Assembly: GCF_000002515.2 (NCBI RefSeq)
Contig: NC_006041.1
Location: 2,108,001-2,172,000, forward strand
DNA length: 64,000 nucleotides
Reading direction: 5' to 3'
Source of the DNA: Kluyveromyces lactis
Lineage: Eukaryota; Ascomycota; Saccharomycetes; Saccharomycetales; Saccharomycetaceae
The notes beneath the pieces are model-generated. The model did not search any database. It saw only the letters and a program-made list of their open reading frames with translations, and was not told the DNA's origin. Position 1 is the stretch's first letter; the number at the start of each line of letters is the position of its first letter. The position numbers and the translations under genes are program-made. Below, piece after piece: positions 49,376-59,003 of this stretch.

Positions 49376-50725
49376 ATGGTGAACTTATTATTCAACCCAC
49401 TGCACTGGGGTTACAATGGTACTGTAACTCAACATATCGGTGAAAAAGGAACAATCAAGTTGCAAAAGAAAGATGGATCCGAGGCTCAATTGCATGAATT
49501 AATCTCCGAAGAGGTTACTGGATTGAGCGATGGCAGCAAATTTCAATTAAGTCCACTAATCTTTACTGGTATTTTACAAACCATGTATTTGGCAGGTGGT
49601 GATTTCAGCAAGAAATTCAATGTATTTTACGGTAGAGAACTGTTTGAGATGTCTGATCATGGGATTGCCAGTATTGATTGGGTTAGAAATGACTGGAAGA
49701 AACTGTACGAACTAGACCCTGCCACCGGTACATACAATAAAGAGAAACTAGCTGAGGATGGTAAAAAGACACATCCTGAAGGCTGGCCTCGTTTGCATCC
49801 ACGTACTAGATACATGGATGACGAAGAAAAAGAGTCTGTTTTGAACGATACAAGTAAGCCATTGATCATTGTTATGCATGGTTTGGCTGGTGGTAGCCAT
49901 GAACCAATCATCAGATCATTAACGGAGCAACTTTCAAATATCTCTAATGAGAAGTTTAAAGTGGCCGTGTTGAACACCAGAGGTTGTGCACGTACAAAAG
50001 TTGTATCACCGAAATTGTTCTATGCGTTTGCAACAGAAGATCTGCGTGAGTTTGTGCAAAGAGAACACAAGCGTGATCCAAAGAGAAAGATTTATGCTGT
50101 TGGGTTTTCATTCGGTGCAACAATGTTGGCTAATTTCCTGGGAGAAGAAGGAGAAAAGTGTCTTTTATCAGGTGCTGCATTAGTATGTAATCCTTGGGAC
50201 TTGACTAATTCTGCCCATAAAATGAGGGAAGACTTCTGGTCTAGTCGTTTGTTCGCAAAGAGTATCACTCAATTTTTAGTAAGAACACTGGAAGTTAACA
50301 TGAATCAAATCGAATGGAAGGGCGGTGAGAAGCCTGCTGAGATTTCGCCAGAACACTATTCGAATTATTCTTTCACACGTGAAAACTTGAAAAAAGCTAA
50401 GCAGTTCACTGATCCAAGTCAGTTTGATGACATTTTTACAGCAAAGGCTGTTGGATTCGAAGACTCCTGGTCTTATTACCGTGTCGGAAGCTCTATTAAC
50501 CGTCTACCAACTATAAATGTTCCAACTCTAGTCATCAATTCCAAAGATGACCCAGTCATAGGTGATAAATGTATTCCAGTGAAGGAAGCTGAGGAAAATC
50601 CTCATGTTTTACTGATCGAAACAGATTTAGGTGGCCATTTAGCTTACTTGGAGAAAAACCATGACTCTTGGGCAACAAAGCAGGTTGCCCAATATTTTGA
50701 TGCTCTTGAATCATTAGTCAAATAA
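49376..50725 (+). CDS. EHT1: Medium-chain ethyl-ester synthase (Eht1/Eeb1 family)
   Basis: A 449-aa alpha/beta hydrolase from the ATG at 49376 (an in-frame TTG lies 9 nt upstream); S. cerevisiae Eht1 has 451 residues and Eeb1 456. The enzyme transfers medium-chain acyl groups from acyl-CoA to ethanol and also has esterase activity. The oxyanion motif HGLAGG is at 168-173, nucleophile S245 in GFSFGAT, acid in SKDDPV (about D391) and H421 in GGHLAYL. EHT1 (YBR177C) and EEB1 (YPL095C) are duplicates; this is the single ancestral copy, so the symbol is shorthand. Confidence 0.94.
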   Translation: MVNLLFNPLHWGYNGTVTQHIGEKGTIKLQKKDGSEAQLHELISEEVTGLSDGSKFQLSPLIFTGILQTMYLAGGDFSKKFNVFYGRELFEMSDHGIASIDWVRNDWKKLYELDPATGTYNKEKLAEDGKKTHPEGWPRLHPRTRYMDDEEKESVLNDTSKPLIIVMHGLAGGSHEPIIRSLTEQLSNISNEKFKVAVLNTRGCARTKVVSPKLFYAFATEDLREFVQREHKRDPKRKIYAVGFSFGATMLANFLGEEGEKCLLSGAALVCNPWDLTNSAHKMREDFWSSRLFAKSITQFLVRTLEVNMNQIEWKGGEKPAEISPEHYSNYSFTRENLKKAKQFTDPSQFDDIFTAKAVGFEDSWSYYRVGSSINRLPTINVPTLVINSKDDPVIGDKCIPVKEAEENPHVLLIETDLGGHLAYLEKNHDSWATKQVAQYFDALESLVK

Positions 50726-50823
50726 AGTAATGTCAATGTTTAAAACATTTGTACACAAGATACTATTCATATATAAGTTCAATATTATACATAACTGAAG
50801 TTAAAAGCAAACATGCTGGTTAC

Positions 50824-51885
50824 TCATGAACCATCTTCTCCTCTTTGCTGCTTCCAGGCTGTAGAACCACTTTCTCTACCTTTTGTACCTGTCAATGTAG
50901 TCGTCGATGTATCTTTCGATGGCTTTGTCTTCTCCAATGATAATCGCTCTTGTTCATCTCGGCACGCCAGAGCGTATATTTGATCATCATTGAAATCTTT
51001 TCTCAATGTCTTAGTTAGGTAAGTACACATAAAATTCAGTTCGTTCTCAGATATGGCATTACGAGGTAGGTTATTTTGTAGGATATATCTGCCACTAACA
51101 TCTGCTACAATGTCATTACTGAAAGCCAAAACATAACTCATCTTCTTGTTCCAATTCTTCGAGTAAATATGAGGCTCATCAAAACTTTGTTCGCAGCAAT
51201 CTAAATGAACCCATCTTTTTAAATTGGGTGAATAGTACTCGCACCATACATGATCCTCTTTGTTCCAAATATATCTTGCGTTTAACCCGAACGATTTCAA
51301 AATCAAGGTGAACACATTACACCATTCTCCACACCTTCCTGTTCTTGTCTGAAGTAACTTTATCGGATCATTATAACGCGGAAATCTTGTGATATCACCA
51401 GTAAGGGTGCAGCGGTATACTTCGACGTTCCCACATTGATATTTGGCTTCCTCACTGTTTGCTCTATCTGTACCCACCCATTCGAGATGTTCGTCAGTGC
51501 CACATTTGGAACAATTAGGTTTGTTACACCATGAGAAGAAATCTCTTTTGAAGTACCTGAGAAGCTCTTTCACCAAATAGTCCTGATATTCAATATCCGA
51601 AGCATTATTATCTTGAACAGCTTTGTCAACGTTGCTGTATATTAAATCAAGATCTAATATATCTAATACTACGGAGTACCATGCGTCATTCTCATACCTG
51701 AAACATAATGATTTATAAAGACCAAATATCTGTCGAGCAAAACCGTTTTGCTGTATAAGAGAGTTGAAACGTTTCTCTTCCTCGGAGGAGCCATTAGTCC
51801 CCCTCCATTGGGACAGAATCTTGGAACGGTATAGTTCTAGGAATCTCTTAGAAACAGACGATAAAGTCTCCTGAAAGTCAGTCAT
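50824..51885 (-). CDS. PNG1: Png1, cytosolic peptide:N-glycanase
   Basis: A 353-aa protein (363 in S. cerevisiae). It removes N-glycans from misfolded glycoproteins during ER-associated degradation. The transglutaminase-like triad is C189 (GRCGEWCN), H212 (EDHVWCEYY) and D229 (WVHLDCCE). The zinc-binding cysteines are C125 and C128 (NCSKC) with C151 and C159. The N-terminal segment for Rad23 binding and a variable C-terminus are present. It is divergent from ERI1 as in S. cerevisiae. Confidence 0.97.
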   Translation of the reverse strand: MTDFQETLSSVSKRFLELYRSKILSQWRGTNGSSEEEKRFNSLIQQNGFARQIFGLYKSLCFRYENDAWYSVVLDILDLDLIYSNVDKAVQDNNASDIEYQDYLVKELLRYFKRDFFSWCNKPNCSKCGTDEHLEWVGTDRANSEEAKYQCGNVEVYRCTLTGDITRFPRYNDPIKLLQTRTGRCGEWCNVFTLILKSFGLNARYIWNKEDHVWCEYYSPNLKRWVHLDCCEQSFDEPHIYSKNWNKKMSYVLAFSNDIVADVSGRYILQNNLPRNAISENELNFMCTYLTKTLRKDFNDDQIYALACRDEQERLSLEKTKPSKDTSTTTLTGTKGRESGSTAWKQQRGEDGS

Positions 51886-52244
51886 TATTACTTTCTCAAT
51901 AGATATTATCGATCAGGCAGTGATGCACCAGTGCTTACCTTAAAATCACAATCCTCATGTATTGTTCTGTATGTGTCAAAATACTTTTTTAACATGGCGA
52001 CATGTAATTCCCTGATTGAACCTTTAAAATTCAAATTCATCATGAAGTTCAAGACAAGAAGGCAACGATTTTATGATTGCTCATTGGAATAGAGAGGATG
52101 TCCAACAACTTTCCTTCAATTTATGGCTACCAAGTTGTATTACACTAAATGTCAATAGGATACCAATCATTGGATTTAATTTAGTAACTGGAGACCAGAA
52201 TTTGGATATCATTCACACTTTTAGAACTGAAGTTGAAGATCAGC
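51886..52244. other. PNG1 / ERI1 divergent promoter
   Basis: A 359-bp bidirectional promoter. An out-of-frame ORF that overlaps ERI1 begins here but has no coding character. No specific site is recognised. Confidence 0.45.
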
Positions 52245-52496
52245 ATGGGTTCTTCAGATTCAAACCACGATCGAAATACAATATGCGAAAACAAACGTGT
52301 TGCTTACATATTATTCGGACTGTCCAACCTCATATTTTTAGTGGGATTGGCTAGCATGGTTTTGTGCTGGAATAGGCCAGAGTACTTTTATTACTGTTCC
52401 GTTGTCCTGCTGCTACCTGTCACACTATGGCTGTGGTCCGTTATCTCTTGGTCTGCTTCCCAATACTTTGCATACGGGAAATATAGGATGGTGTAA
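52245..52496 (+). CDS. ERI1: Eri1, small subunit of GPI-GlcNAc transferase
   Basis: An 83-aa membrane protein from the ATG at 52245; the frame extends 12 nt upstream only to a TTG. Two spans are visible at about 19-41 and 49-70, with the Trp-rich LWLWSVISWSASQYFA end that I associate with Eri1/PIG-Y. In S. cerevisiae Eri1 belongs to the ER complex making GlcNAc-PI, the first step of GPI anchors, and restrains Ras2. The position between PNG1 and MSY1 equals YPL096C-A, which is the strongest support for so short a protein. Confidence 0.83.
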   Translation: MGSSDSNHDRNTICENKRVAYILFGLSNLIFLVGLASMVLCWNRPEYFYYCSVVLLLPVTLWLWSVISWSASQYFAYGKYRMV

Positions 52497-52622
52497 TTAT
52501 CTGTGATCATATTATCATTATATGGAGCACTATTTACAAGATAAAGTCCATTGAATGGGAACTTTATATACCTATTTACAAAGGAATGCCTTATTCTTAT
52601 TTGTGTAACCGCAGTTGTATTA

Positions 52623-53984
52623 TCATATGCATTCAATGACATAGCATTTTTGTTTACCAACCCTCAACAAAAGCACCCTTTCATCTATCAAAAACGGGCT
52701 AAAGTTTGTGGTGTCATCCACTACTTTGTTCTTATTTGGTCCTAGATAGATGGATCCTTGTTTGATTCTCCTCCTGGACTCAGTCTTTGAACAATCGATC
52801 AATTGACACACAATATCAGACAATGGCGTATTGATCGGTATCTTGTTCAAAATTCTATTCTCATCGAAGACTCTGATCAGTTCAGCTGCCTTAACGTTTT
52901 CAAAACCTGAACCACCAAATAAAATTCGCGATACAAACTCTGCATCGTCACCTTTACCAATTCCATGAATCAGATCCACAACTTCTTTAGCTAACCTTTT
53001 TTGAGCGTATCTTTCATTTGGCGATAGTGCGTGTTGAGCCATGATGTCTTCAATTAATTCCAACGGTAACAGAGTAAAGATCTTCAATTGCTTTGCCACA
53101 TCTGCATCAGTAGTATTCACGAAGAACTGATACATATCATAGGAGGTATTGATTTCAGGGTCAATGAATACTGCATTACCCGCCGATTTACCGAATTTTT
53201 CTCCAGTGGAGGTCGTCAATAAGGGCACCGTTAAACCAAAAGCTGGACGAGTCTTCACATGCTGGGGAGAAATTCTGTTGATAAGATCGATACCCGCTGT
53301 AATATTACCCCATTGATCGTTACCACCAACTTGGATGGACACTTGTTCATTTGAGTACAAATGGTAGAAATCGTATGCTTGTAAGATCTGATACGTGAAT
53401 TCGTTGAAACCAATACCATCTTGACTTTGCAATCTCGAAGAAACGGAATCACGACTCAACATGTTCTGTATACGAATATGTTTACCGTAAGTAGCAAGGA
53501 AATCTAACATCTTAACATCCTGCCACCACGAAATATTGTTTAGATAGGTGACCTTACCTGGTGCATCTCTTTCCTTAATCCTAGACTCGTAGTATTTCAA
53601 TCCATTCGTGAAAAATGTCTTGTACTGTTCCACAATCCTTTCAATGTTCCCTTGTCTCTTTGCTTCAGCGATAACATCCCTCTCAGTTTTCCTCCCACTT
53701 GGGTCACCAACTTTGCCGGTGGCCCCACCAATTAACGAAACGACGTCATGCCCTCTCACATAAAAGTTCAAAAGAACCATTAAGGGCAGTAAATTACCCA
53801 AATGCAAAGATTTCGCAGTGGGATCTGCTCCACAATATAGTTTGATCTTATCACCATTACTCAGTTTCTCAGACAATAACTTCTCCGGCTGTGAAACCTG
53901 CTGAACCAACCCTCTCTCTCGAAGAACCTGCAATACATCGCATTTCGTTGCCAAATTTCTCACAAGCAACCTCCCAAATATCAT
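52623..53984 (-). CDS. MSY1: Msy1, mitochondrial tyrosyl-tRNA synthetase
   Basis: A 453-aa class I synthetase (492 in S. cerevisiae). A short basic presequence (MIFGRLLVRNLATK) precedes the bacterial-type TyrRS core: CGADPTAKSLHLGNLLPL with the HIGH-type HLGN at 61-64, GGNDQWGNITAG, and the KMSKS-type KFGKS. The C-terminal S4-like RNA-binding region ends with SIYLGPNKNKVVDD and RVGKQKCYVI. It is divergent from MGR2. Confidence 0.96.
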   Translation of the reverse strand: MIFGRLLVRNLATKCDVLQVLRERGLVQQVSQPEKLLSEKLSNGDKIKLYCGADPTAKSLHLGNLLPLMVLLNFYVRGHDVVSLIGGATGKVGDPSGRKTERDVIAEAKRQGNIERIVEQYKTFFTNGLKYYESRIKERDAPGKVTYLNNISWWQDVKMLDFLATYGKHIRIQNMLSRDSVSSRLQSQDGIGFNEFTYQILQAYDFYHLYSNEQVSIQVGGNDQWGNITAGIDLINRISPQHVKTRPAFGLTVPLLTTSTGEKFGKSAGNAVFIDPEINTSYDMYQFFVNTTDADVAKQLKIFTLLPLELIEDIMAQHALSPNERYAQKRLAKEVVDLIHGIGKGDDAEFVSRILFGGSGFENVKAAELIRVFDENRILNKIPINTPLSDIVCQLIDCSKTESRRRIKQGSIYLGPNKNKVVDDTTNFSPFLIDERVLLLRVGKQKCYVIECI

Positions 53985-54311
53985 TGCAACTTCGAAGCTT
54001 TCAAAGCAGAAAGATCAACTGTTAGTATATATTAAAAAAGATAAAGCTTTAACAACCTACTACGGCCAATGGCGCTGTCCAAGACTGACCTTTAGGCAGT
54101 TTTCTCGTCTGAACTTCAAAGTCACATCAAATCGGACTCGAATCGAAATTTTCGAAGTTTTCAAACTAGAAAAAAGAATCAAATTACTGTACCAAATGTA
54201 TGAACGACCAACTCCACAAAACGTAACGGAATTAACCAGGGTCTCGCTCTCTTTCCAGACATCCAAGACTAACGCGCGCACAGATAACACGAACCACGAC
54301 TTGAACCAGAA
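53985..54311. other. MSY1 / MGR2 divergent promoter
   Basis: A 327-bp bidirectional promoter for two mitochondrial genes. I see no specific element. Confidence 0.45.
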
Positions 54312-54674
54312 ATGCCACCACCACCAAAAGTTTACGGCCAACAACAACAACCTTCGAACTGGGAAAAGTTCAAGATGGGTTTGATGATGGGTACTACCGT
54401 TGGTGTTTGTACTGGCATCTTATTCGGTGGTGTTGCCATTGTTACACAAGGCCCAGGTCCAAACGGGTTTGTGAGAACCTTAGGGCAGTACATCGCTGGT
54501 TCTGCTGCCACTTTTGGCCTATTTATGAGTATCGGTTCTGTCATTAGAAGTGATGGAACTTCCGACAACTCCCACAACAATGGTTTCTACCATAGTAAGA
54601 TGGCCGAATTGCAACAGAGATCAAGATTTGAAGTATGGAAAGCTAAACAAACTTATGGTTTGTACAAGGATTAA
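54312..54674 (+). CDS. MGR2: Mgr2, TIM23 translocase subunit
   Basis: A 120-aa protein (113 in S. cerevisiae). Mgr2 couples Tim21 to TIM23 and acts as a lateral gatekeeper for proteins sorted into the inner membrane. A Pro/Gln-rich N-terminus is followed by two spans with GxxxG character at about 23-45 ([22 protein letters not shown]) and 56-77 ([22 protein letters not shown]). The fold is the ROMO1/Mgr2 family. It corresponds to YPL098C, next to MSY1. Confidence 0.95.
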   Translation: MPPPPKVYGQQQQPSNWEKFKMGLMMGTTVGVCTGILFGGVAIVTQGPGPNGFVRTLGQYIAGSAATFGLFMSIGSVIRSDGTSDNSHNNGFYHSKMAELQQRSRFEVWKAKQTYGLYKD

Positions 54675-54998
54675 GCGTTTTTACCCAGCAATTGTACATG
54701 GGTCAGAGGCAGCGGTACCTACTAATCTTTTCGTATCTACTCTATTTCTGTCCTCTCGGTATATTTTTAAGTAAAATGAATATTGTAAATAGGAATTTAA
54801 GATGATCAATTTTTCGAGAGGAGCTGATGAAGTAAAGAACCTGGGGAGATTACAGTACACACGTAGGGATCACAAAGGCATACTGCGAGCTTCAGAATTT
54901 GTTTCCATTGCAGTTAGTGAACGGTGTAAACACACACTTTGGTATATTCGTACCGTTTTTTCTATTTGGAAGAAGTTGACATAGATAGTAGAACAATA
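54675..54998. other. MGR2 3' flank and INA17 promoter
   Basis: A 324-bp gap. The INA17 frame is open for 60 nt upstream of its ATG but only from a TTG. Nothing else is seen. Confidence 0.45.
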
Positions 54999-55475
54999 AT
55001 GTTCAGACCGTTGGTGAAAAGAGTCGTAACTCGCCGTTTTCTAGCGGCTGCTAATAACAGTAATGCCCATATAGAGATCAGGACTCTAGAAGATCTTGCC
55101 AAGCTTCAATCACTCGATAACGTGGATCCTAAGTTAATTAGTAAGTTAATCAATGACAAGACTAACGAGCTTAATATTAAGAACGAACTACAGATGTTGA
55201 AACAGTTACAGGCAGAAGAACAGAAGACACAGGAGACTTCTCTCAAGAAGTTTGTTAGGCCAGCATGGATCTTTCTACTAATGGGTTCTATCGTATATCT
55301 TTCTTGTCATTATGTATGGTGGAAATTAGATTACGAGGAAAAAGAACTCGAATATACGCATAAAGTGCACCAGTTGGAAAGCGAACTAGCTGCATTGAAC
55401 GAAGCACACAATTCTTCGGTATCTTCAGATAAAAATTCTAAAAGGTCAAGCAGGAAGTGGTATAAATTTTGGTAA
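54999..55475 (+). CDS. INA17: Ina17, inner-membrane assembly factor for F1Fo-ATP synthase
   Basis: 158 aa from the ATG at 54999 (S. cerevisiae Ina17/Aim43: 182). It begins with a clear mitochondrial presequence (FRPLVKRVVTRRFLAAA). A matrix helix follows, then one membrane span at about 88-108 (PAWIFLLMGSIVYLSCHYVWW), then a coiled coil (about 112-135) and a basic C-terminus. Ina17 and Ina22 form the INAC complex that joins the peripheral stalk to the membrane part of ATP synthase. Synteny with YPL099C supports the call. Confidence 0.9.
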   Translation: MFRPLVKRVVTRRFLAAANNSNAHIEIRTLEDLAKLQSLDNVDPKLISKLINDKTNELNIKNELQMLKQLQAEEQKTQETSLKKFVRPAWIFLLMGSIVYLSCHYVWWKLDYEEKELEYTHKVHQLESELAALNEAHNSSVSSDKNSKRSSRKWYKFW

Positions 55476-55650
55476 ATTGACGCTAGGGATGATCCTCTAT
55501 TGAATCATCTAGAGATTGTCATTTTTTCTCCCAGTATTATATATGTATATATCTTCTGTACGGACGTAGCTACACAGCTTAATCAATTAAAGGACGAAAT
55601 GGAATATTCAGTACGCGCACACATTAGGCATTAAAATAGTTATTCTTTTC

Positions 55651-56829
55651 TCAATCGAAAGTGTTACTCTTTACTAGCGTACACGGGCCCACTTCATTTC
55701 TCGGAATGGAGTATACAAGATAATTACCATCTTCTCCACAAATATGTATAGTGTTTGTAGTATCCTTCGGGAAGCCAATGCGATATTTCGCATTTTCAGG
55801 TATCTTAATATATGCTACGTGTCGCTGTTGGCTTTGTGTAGGAATCTTCGATACAATAATTTTCCCAAAACGGTTCGCAAGACCTTTCGATATGTATTGT
55901 AGCCCATTGATACTGCTAGATAAAGAATGAGAACTTTGTTGCAAAGTGTCATCTTCATTCGCGTCAGCTTCGGTAGTTGTCACCGGCAAGGCAAAGATAT
56001 GGATAGTGTCCGATTCCCCAACACATGCTAGTAGCGTATTATCATGATTGAACTTCATTTCACTTATTCGACTTGGCCTTGAGCCTCTTCTGAATTCGTT
56101 AACAAGGATAGGTTCGTCATTTTCAGTGTCAATAGTTTTGAATACCCTTATGATTGTACCCTTCTCAGAGGCAGTTGCCATTAGCATACCGTCAGGAGAA
56201 CACGCGATACATACTATATTACTTTGATGCACAGCGGGTAATACGTTGATCTGTATGCATTTCAGCGCATCAAATACAACGATATCATTCAATGGAGCAT
56301 TCTCTTTGTCTGATTTTGAATACGATGAGTAACATAAGATACTATTATTGTCAGTGCTTAATGATACTCTCACACCAATATCACCAACAGCCTCACTATT
56401 TCTGAACTTGCTTGTGCTTTTCAGTTTCTCTCCTCTAACGTCGATGGTTCGTAACAGTTTCATGCATGAAATATCATAAACAAATATCTGGTCACTTTTC
56501 AATACAACACATATGATTTTTCTATTCATTATGACATCCATAATCTCGTGTGGGAACGTAAGTTCACATATCGTAGCCTTCCGTTTAGTGTTTACTATCT
56601 TTAATTTCTTCCTCTTTGATGCGCCAATGGTTTTATCTACAACGGCTATCAAGCTAGTAGAAAACAACATCTCAACTAGAAAATCTAGCTCTTCGTCATT
56701 TGAAGTTGATTTCTCCAATTCGAAACACTTACCAAATGGATCACAGTTGTAAATGGTAACCCCTTTATTAGACGAGATCACAGAGAAACACGTCGCATCT
56801 TGATTAAATCCTAATAGCTTCAATGCCAT
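55651..56829 (-). CDS. ATG21: Atg21, PROPPIN phosphoinositide-binding beta-propeller
   Basis: A 392-aa WD-type protein (496 in S. cerevisiae, which has longer loops). The PROPPIN signature FRRG is at 246-249, which binds PI3P and PI(3,5)P2 at the vacuole and phagophore. WD-like strands such as CIACSPDGMLMATASEKGTIIRVF and ISEMKFNHDNTLLACV flank it. Atg21 organises Atg8 lipidation in the Cvt pathway. Paralogues Atg18 and Hsv2 share the motif; the position between INA17 and ELP4, matching YPL100W, decides for Atg21. Confidence 0.9.
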   Translation of the reverse strand: MALKLLGFNQDATCFSVISSNKGVTIYNCDPFGKCFELEKSTSNDEELDFLVEMLFSTSLIAVVDKTIGASKRKKLKIVNTKRKATICELTFPHEIMDVIMNRKIICVVLKSDQIFVYDISCMKLLRTIDVRGEKLKSTSKFRNSEAVGDIGVRVSLSTDNNSILCYSSYSKSDKENAPLNDIVVFDALKCIQINVLPAVHQSNIVCIACSPDGMLMATASEKGTIIRVFKTIDTENDEPILVNEFRRGSRPSRISEMKFNHDNTLLACVGESDTIHIFALPVTTTEADANEDDTLQQSSHSLSSSINGLQYISKGLANRFGKIIVSKIPTQSQQRHVAYIKIPENAKYRIGFPKDTTNTIHICGEDGNYLVYSIPRNEVGPCTLVKSNTFD

Positions 56830-57177
56830 CCTAATTAAACCGATTTATCCCTTGTACCAAAAGCTCATTCAACAGCTACCTTATCAGTTAATACTCCAAC
56901 TGCGTTTCCGCAATATTCATCGATGACGTGAACGTGTACTTTGACTTTTGGATATCAAGTAAATATATACCTTTTGTGCCTCACCCTCGTGAAATGGTGT
57001 CATAAACGTTTGATATTGCATATCAGCTTTTAACTTTATTCAAATTCTCTATATAAAGCATTAACATAGTAAATTAAGAGCTTCCACTAAGTATATGAAG
57101 AAACGTGAAATTGCTGAAAAAGAGGAATCACGTGCACGGTGTTCCTTAAGATAAGTGACACGGCTTCGTATGTGGTT
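56830..57177. other. ATG21 upstream / ELP4 downstream interval
   Basis: A 348-bp gap with the ATG21 promoter and an E-box CACGTG at 57129-57134. No gene is seen. Confidence 0.45.
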
Positions 57178-58614
57178 TTAGAAATCTAAGTTCGTGGTAT
57201 GAGATTGTTGATGTTCATCTTGAGGTGGACGTGCCTTCTGCATTGATGAGTCTTTATTTTTTTTATTGGAATCATCTTCGTCTTCCACTGGGATACCCCA
57301 TTCTTCTATCTCAAATCTCTTTCTTCCATTCTTGAACGCCCATTCAGACTTGGAAACGTGCATTTCACCTCGTTCACTGAACACCGGAAGTTTCTTGATA
57401 TGTACTAAACCGTGTTGAATCTTATTTGGTTGGGATTTGTATGCTCTTTCCAAAAACTGAAGCATCTCCTGGCCGAATGGTTCAAGGACGATTACACCGT
57501 CGAAGAGTTGTTCAATCTGAGCCGTGAAAAGTGGTTGGTTGTGATAGAGACTGGTTGAGATTGTAGAGAGCATCACACATCTTTCCTTATATTTCTTCAA
57601 TAGAGATCTGAGTCCGTGTAGTAACGGAATTAATTCATGGAGTTGTGTCATCTTGGGTGGGTATAGAGCTGGATGCAAGAGATTTGGCAATAAAATTCTT
57701 ATCAGCTTCGAATTATGTCTCTTGATTATCGATTCCATTTGGGAAAGAACAGATGCTGCGGGCAGTAATGGGGAAATGAACGAAATTTCGTTCGATGTTG
57801 GAGCTGGAATTAGGGTGGACGTAATGTCAAATTGATGGTTATAATCGGGATAAGTTTCACTTTGGTCAACTTCACGAGAAGATTCTGATTTTGCAGAATC
57901 GTCGTTCATGCCATACCTCCATGCGATTTTTAGGTCCTTGTTTCTCTGTGCCGATGTATTCGATTTTGATTGGGACTCTAAAAGATTTGAGACAGTGACC
58001 TTGGACTGTTCCTGTGCTATCTTTGACTTTTTGATATCCTTTCTGGAACCTTTGTACACGCCAGGTAGCTCTTTGGTTAGGTGGTGGTTTAAAGATAATA
58101 CGATCAAATGTGTATTACCATCTTTAAAACCATGCGATCCTTCGATACGGTTATGTACAATACCTTGTGATGCATACACTTTGGTTAAAATGGAATTAAA
58201 GTCGGTCGTAGATTCTTCTTCTATCAAAAGAGAGCAACCCAAAGGGAACCCTGAGTGACCCATTAGTTTATCCAAGTCTGTACACCCCGTGGATGTTGTT
58301 TGTTGTGATGTAGCAGGAGAAGGCCGTATCCCAGGATGAACTGCACTGAAGCCAGATGAGGCCTCCGCTTGCGGGATGGCCTGCGCGGTACGTCCCGAAA
58401 TATGTAGACCTTTCAAATCTCGATGAACATTTCCAATATTTGGAACCACACGTCCAGGTGCTGCACCACCCATCGGTCCTCTACTTATTGCACCAGATGG
58501 TCTTTGTGCATTGTTTCTTGATGGCATATCTCTTGGAATCATCCCACCTGGAACAATGTTTCTCCTAGCAGCATTCCCGTCGCTCAAAACTTCACCTCTT
58601 TTCCTGAATGACAT
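57178..58614 (-). CDS. ELP4: Elp4, Elongator subunit of the Elp4-Elp5-Elp6 ring
   Basis: 478 aa from the ATG at 58614 (S. cerevisiae 456); MSFRKRGEVLSDGN is nearly identical to the start of yeast Elp4, so the longer frame to 58770, which begins at a TTG, is rejected. It has a RecA-like fold: VRPSPATSQ...STGCTDLDKLMGHSGFPLG near residues 97-130, ALYPPKM in the middle, and the conserved SQPNKIQHGLVHIKKLPVF and SEWAFKNGRKRFEIEEWGIPV near the end. The hexamer binds tRNA and docks on Elp1-Elp2-Elp3. Confidence 0.96.
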   Translation of the reverse strand: MSFRKRGEVLSDGNAARRNIVPGGMIPRDMPSRNNAQRPSGAISRGPMGGAAPGRVVPNIGNVHRDLKGLHISGRTAQAIPQAEASSGFSAVHPGIRPSPATSQQTTSTGCTDLDKLMGHSGFPLGCSLLIEEESTTDFNSILTKVYASQGIVHNRIEGSHGFKDGNTHLIVLSLNHHLTKELPGVYKGSRKDIKKSKIAQEQSKVTVSNLLESQSKSNTSAQRNKDLKIAWRYGMNDDSAKSESSREVDQSETYPDYNHQFDITSTLIPAPTSNEISFISPLLPAASVLSQMESIIKRHNSKLIRILLPNLLHPALYPPKMTQLHELIPLLHGLRSLLKKYKERCVMLSTISTSLYHNQPLFTAQIEQLFDGVIVLEPFGQEMLQFLERAYKSQPNKIQHGLVHIKKLPVFSERGEMHVSKSEWAFKNGRKRFEIEEWGIPVEDEDDSNKKNKDSSMQKARPPQDEHQQSHTTNLDF

Positions 58615-59003
58615 ATTGTTTATAGAGCAATGACCAGCAAGTGTTGTTACCCCTACCTGATACTTGAATACTCTAAGCTCGTTGTCTAACACTGGCGATG
58701 AGTTGTCTCTTATTATTATGCTTTCATTTTTTGAATATTTCAATCTTTTCAGAATATTGAAAAGAAACAAATCATATGGATAGAAGCATCAAACGATAAA
58801 GATGTCTGCGATGTTATGCGAAAACAAAAGCAAACTCCAAACTAACACTCAACCAGACTATTTGAGACTAGAAAATTGCCCTATAATAGGACAATGCTTT
58901 CAGACACCTGTTTTTGAGTTGCGTTAAGACTGTTAAACGATAGTAATTCCTTTAGAATAACTGTTTCAAAGTAAAGGTATACGAACGGGAATATACTGCG
59001 GTT
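58615..59003. other. ELP4 / FMP30 divergent promoter
   Basis: A 389-bp bidirectional promoter. No specific site is recognised. Confidence 0.45.

Noticed and set aside
52073-52354. 93-codon frame overlapping the start of ERI1
   Set aside because: It is out of frame with ERI1, which has membrane spans, a family-like motif and conserved position.
54939-54998. N-terminal extension of INA17
   Set aside because: The extension begins with TTG, and the ATG at 54999 gives a proper mitochondrial presequence at the start.
58615-58770. 52-codon N-terminal extension of ELP4
   Set aside because: It begins at TTG; the ATG at 58614 starts a sequence nearly identical to the known Elp4 N-terminus.
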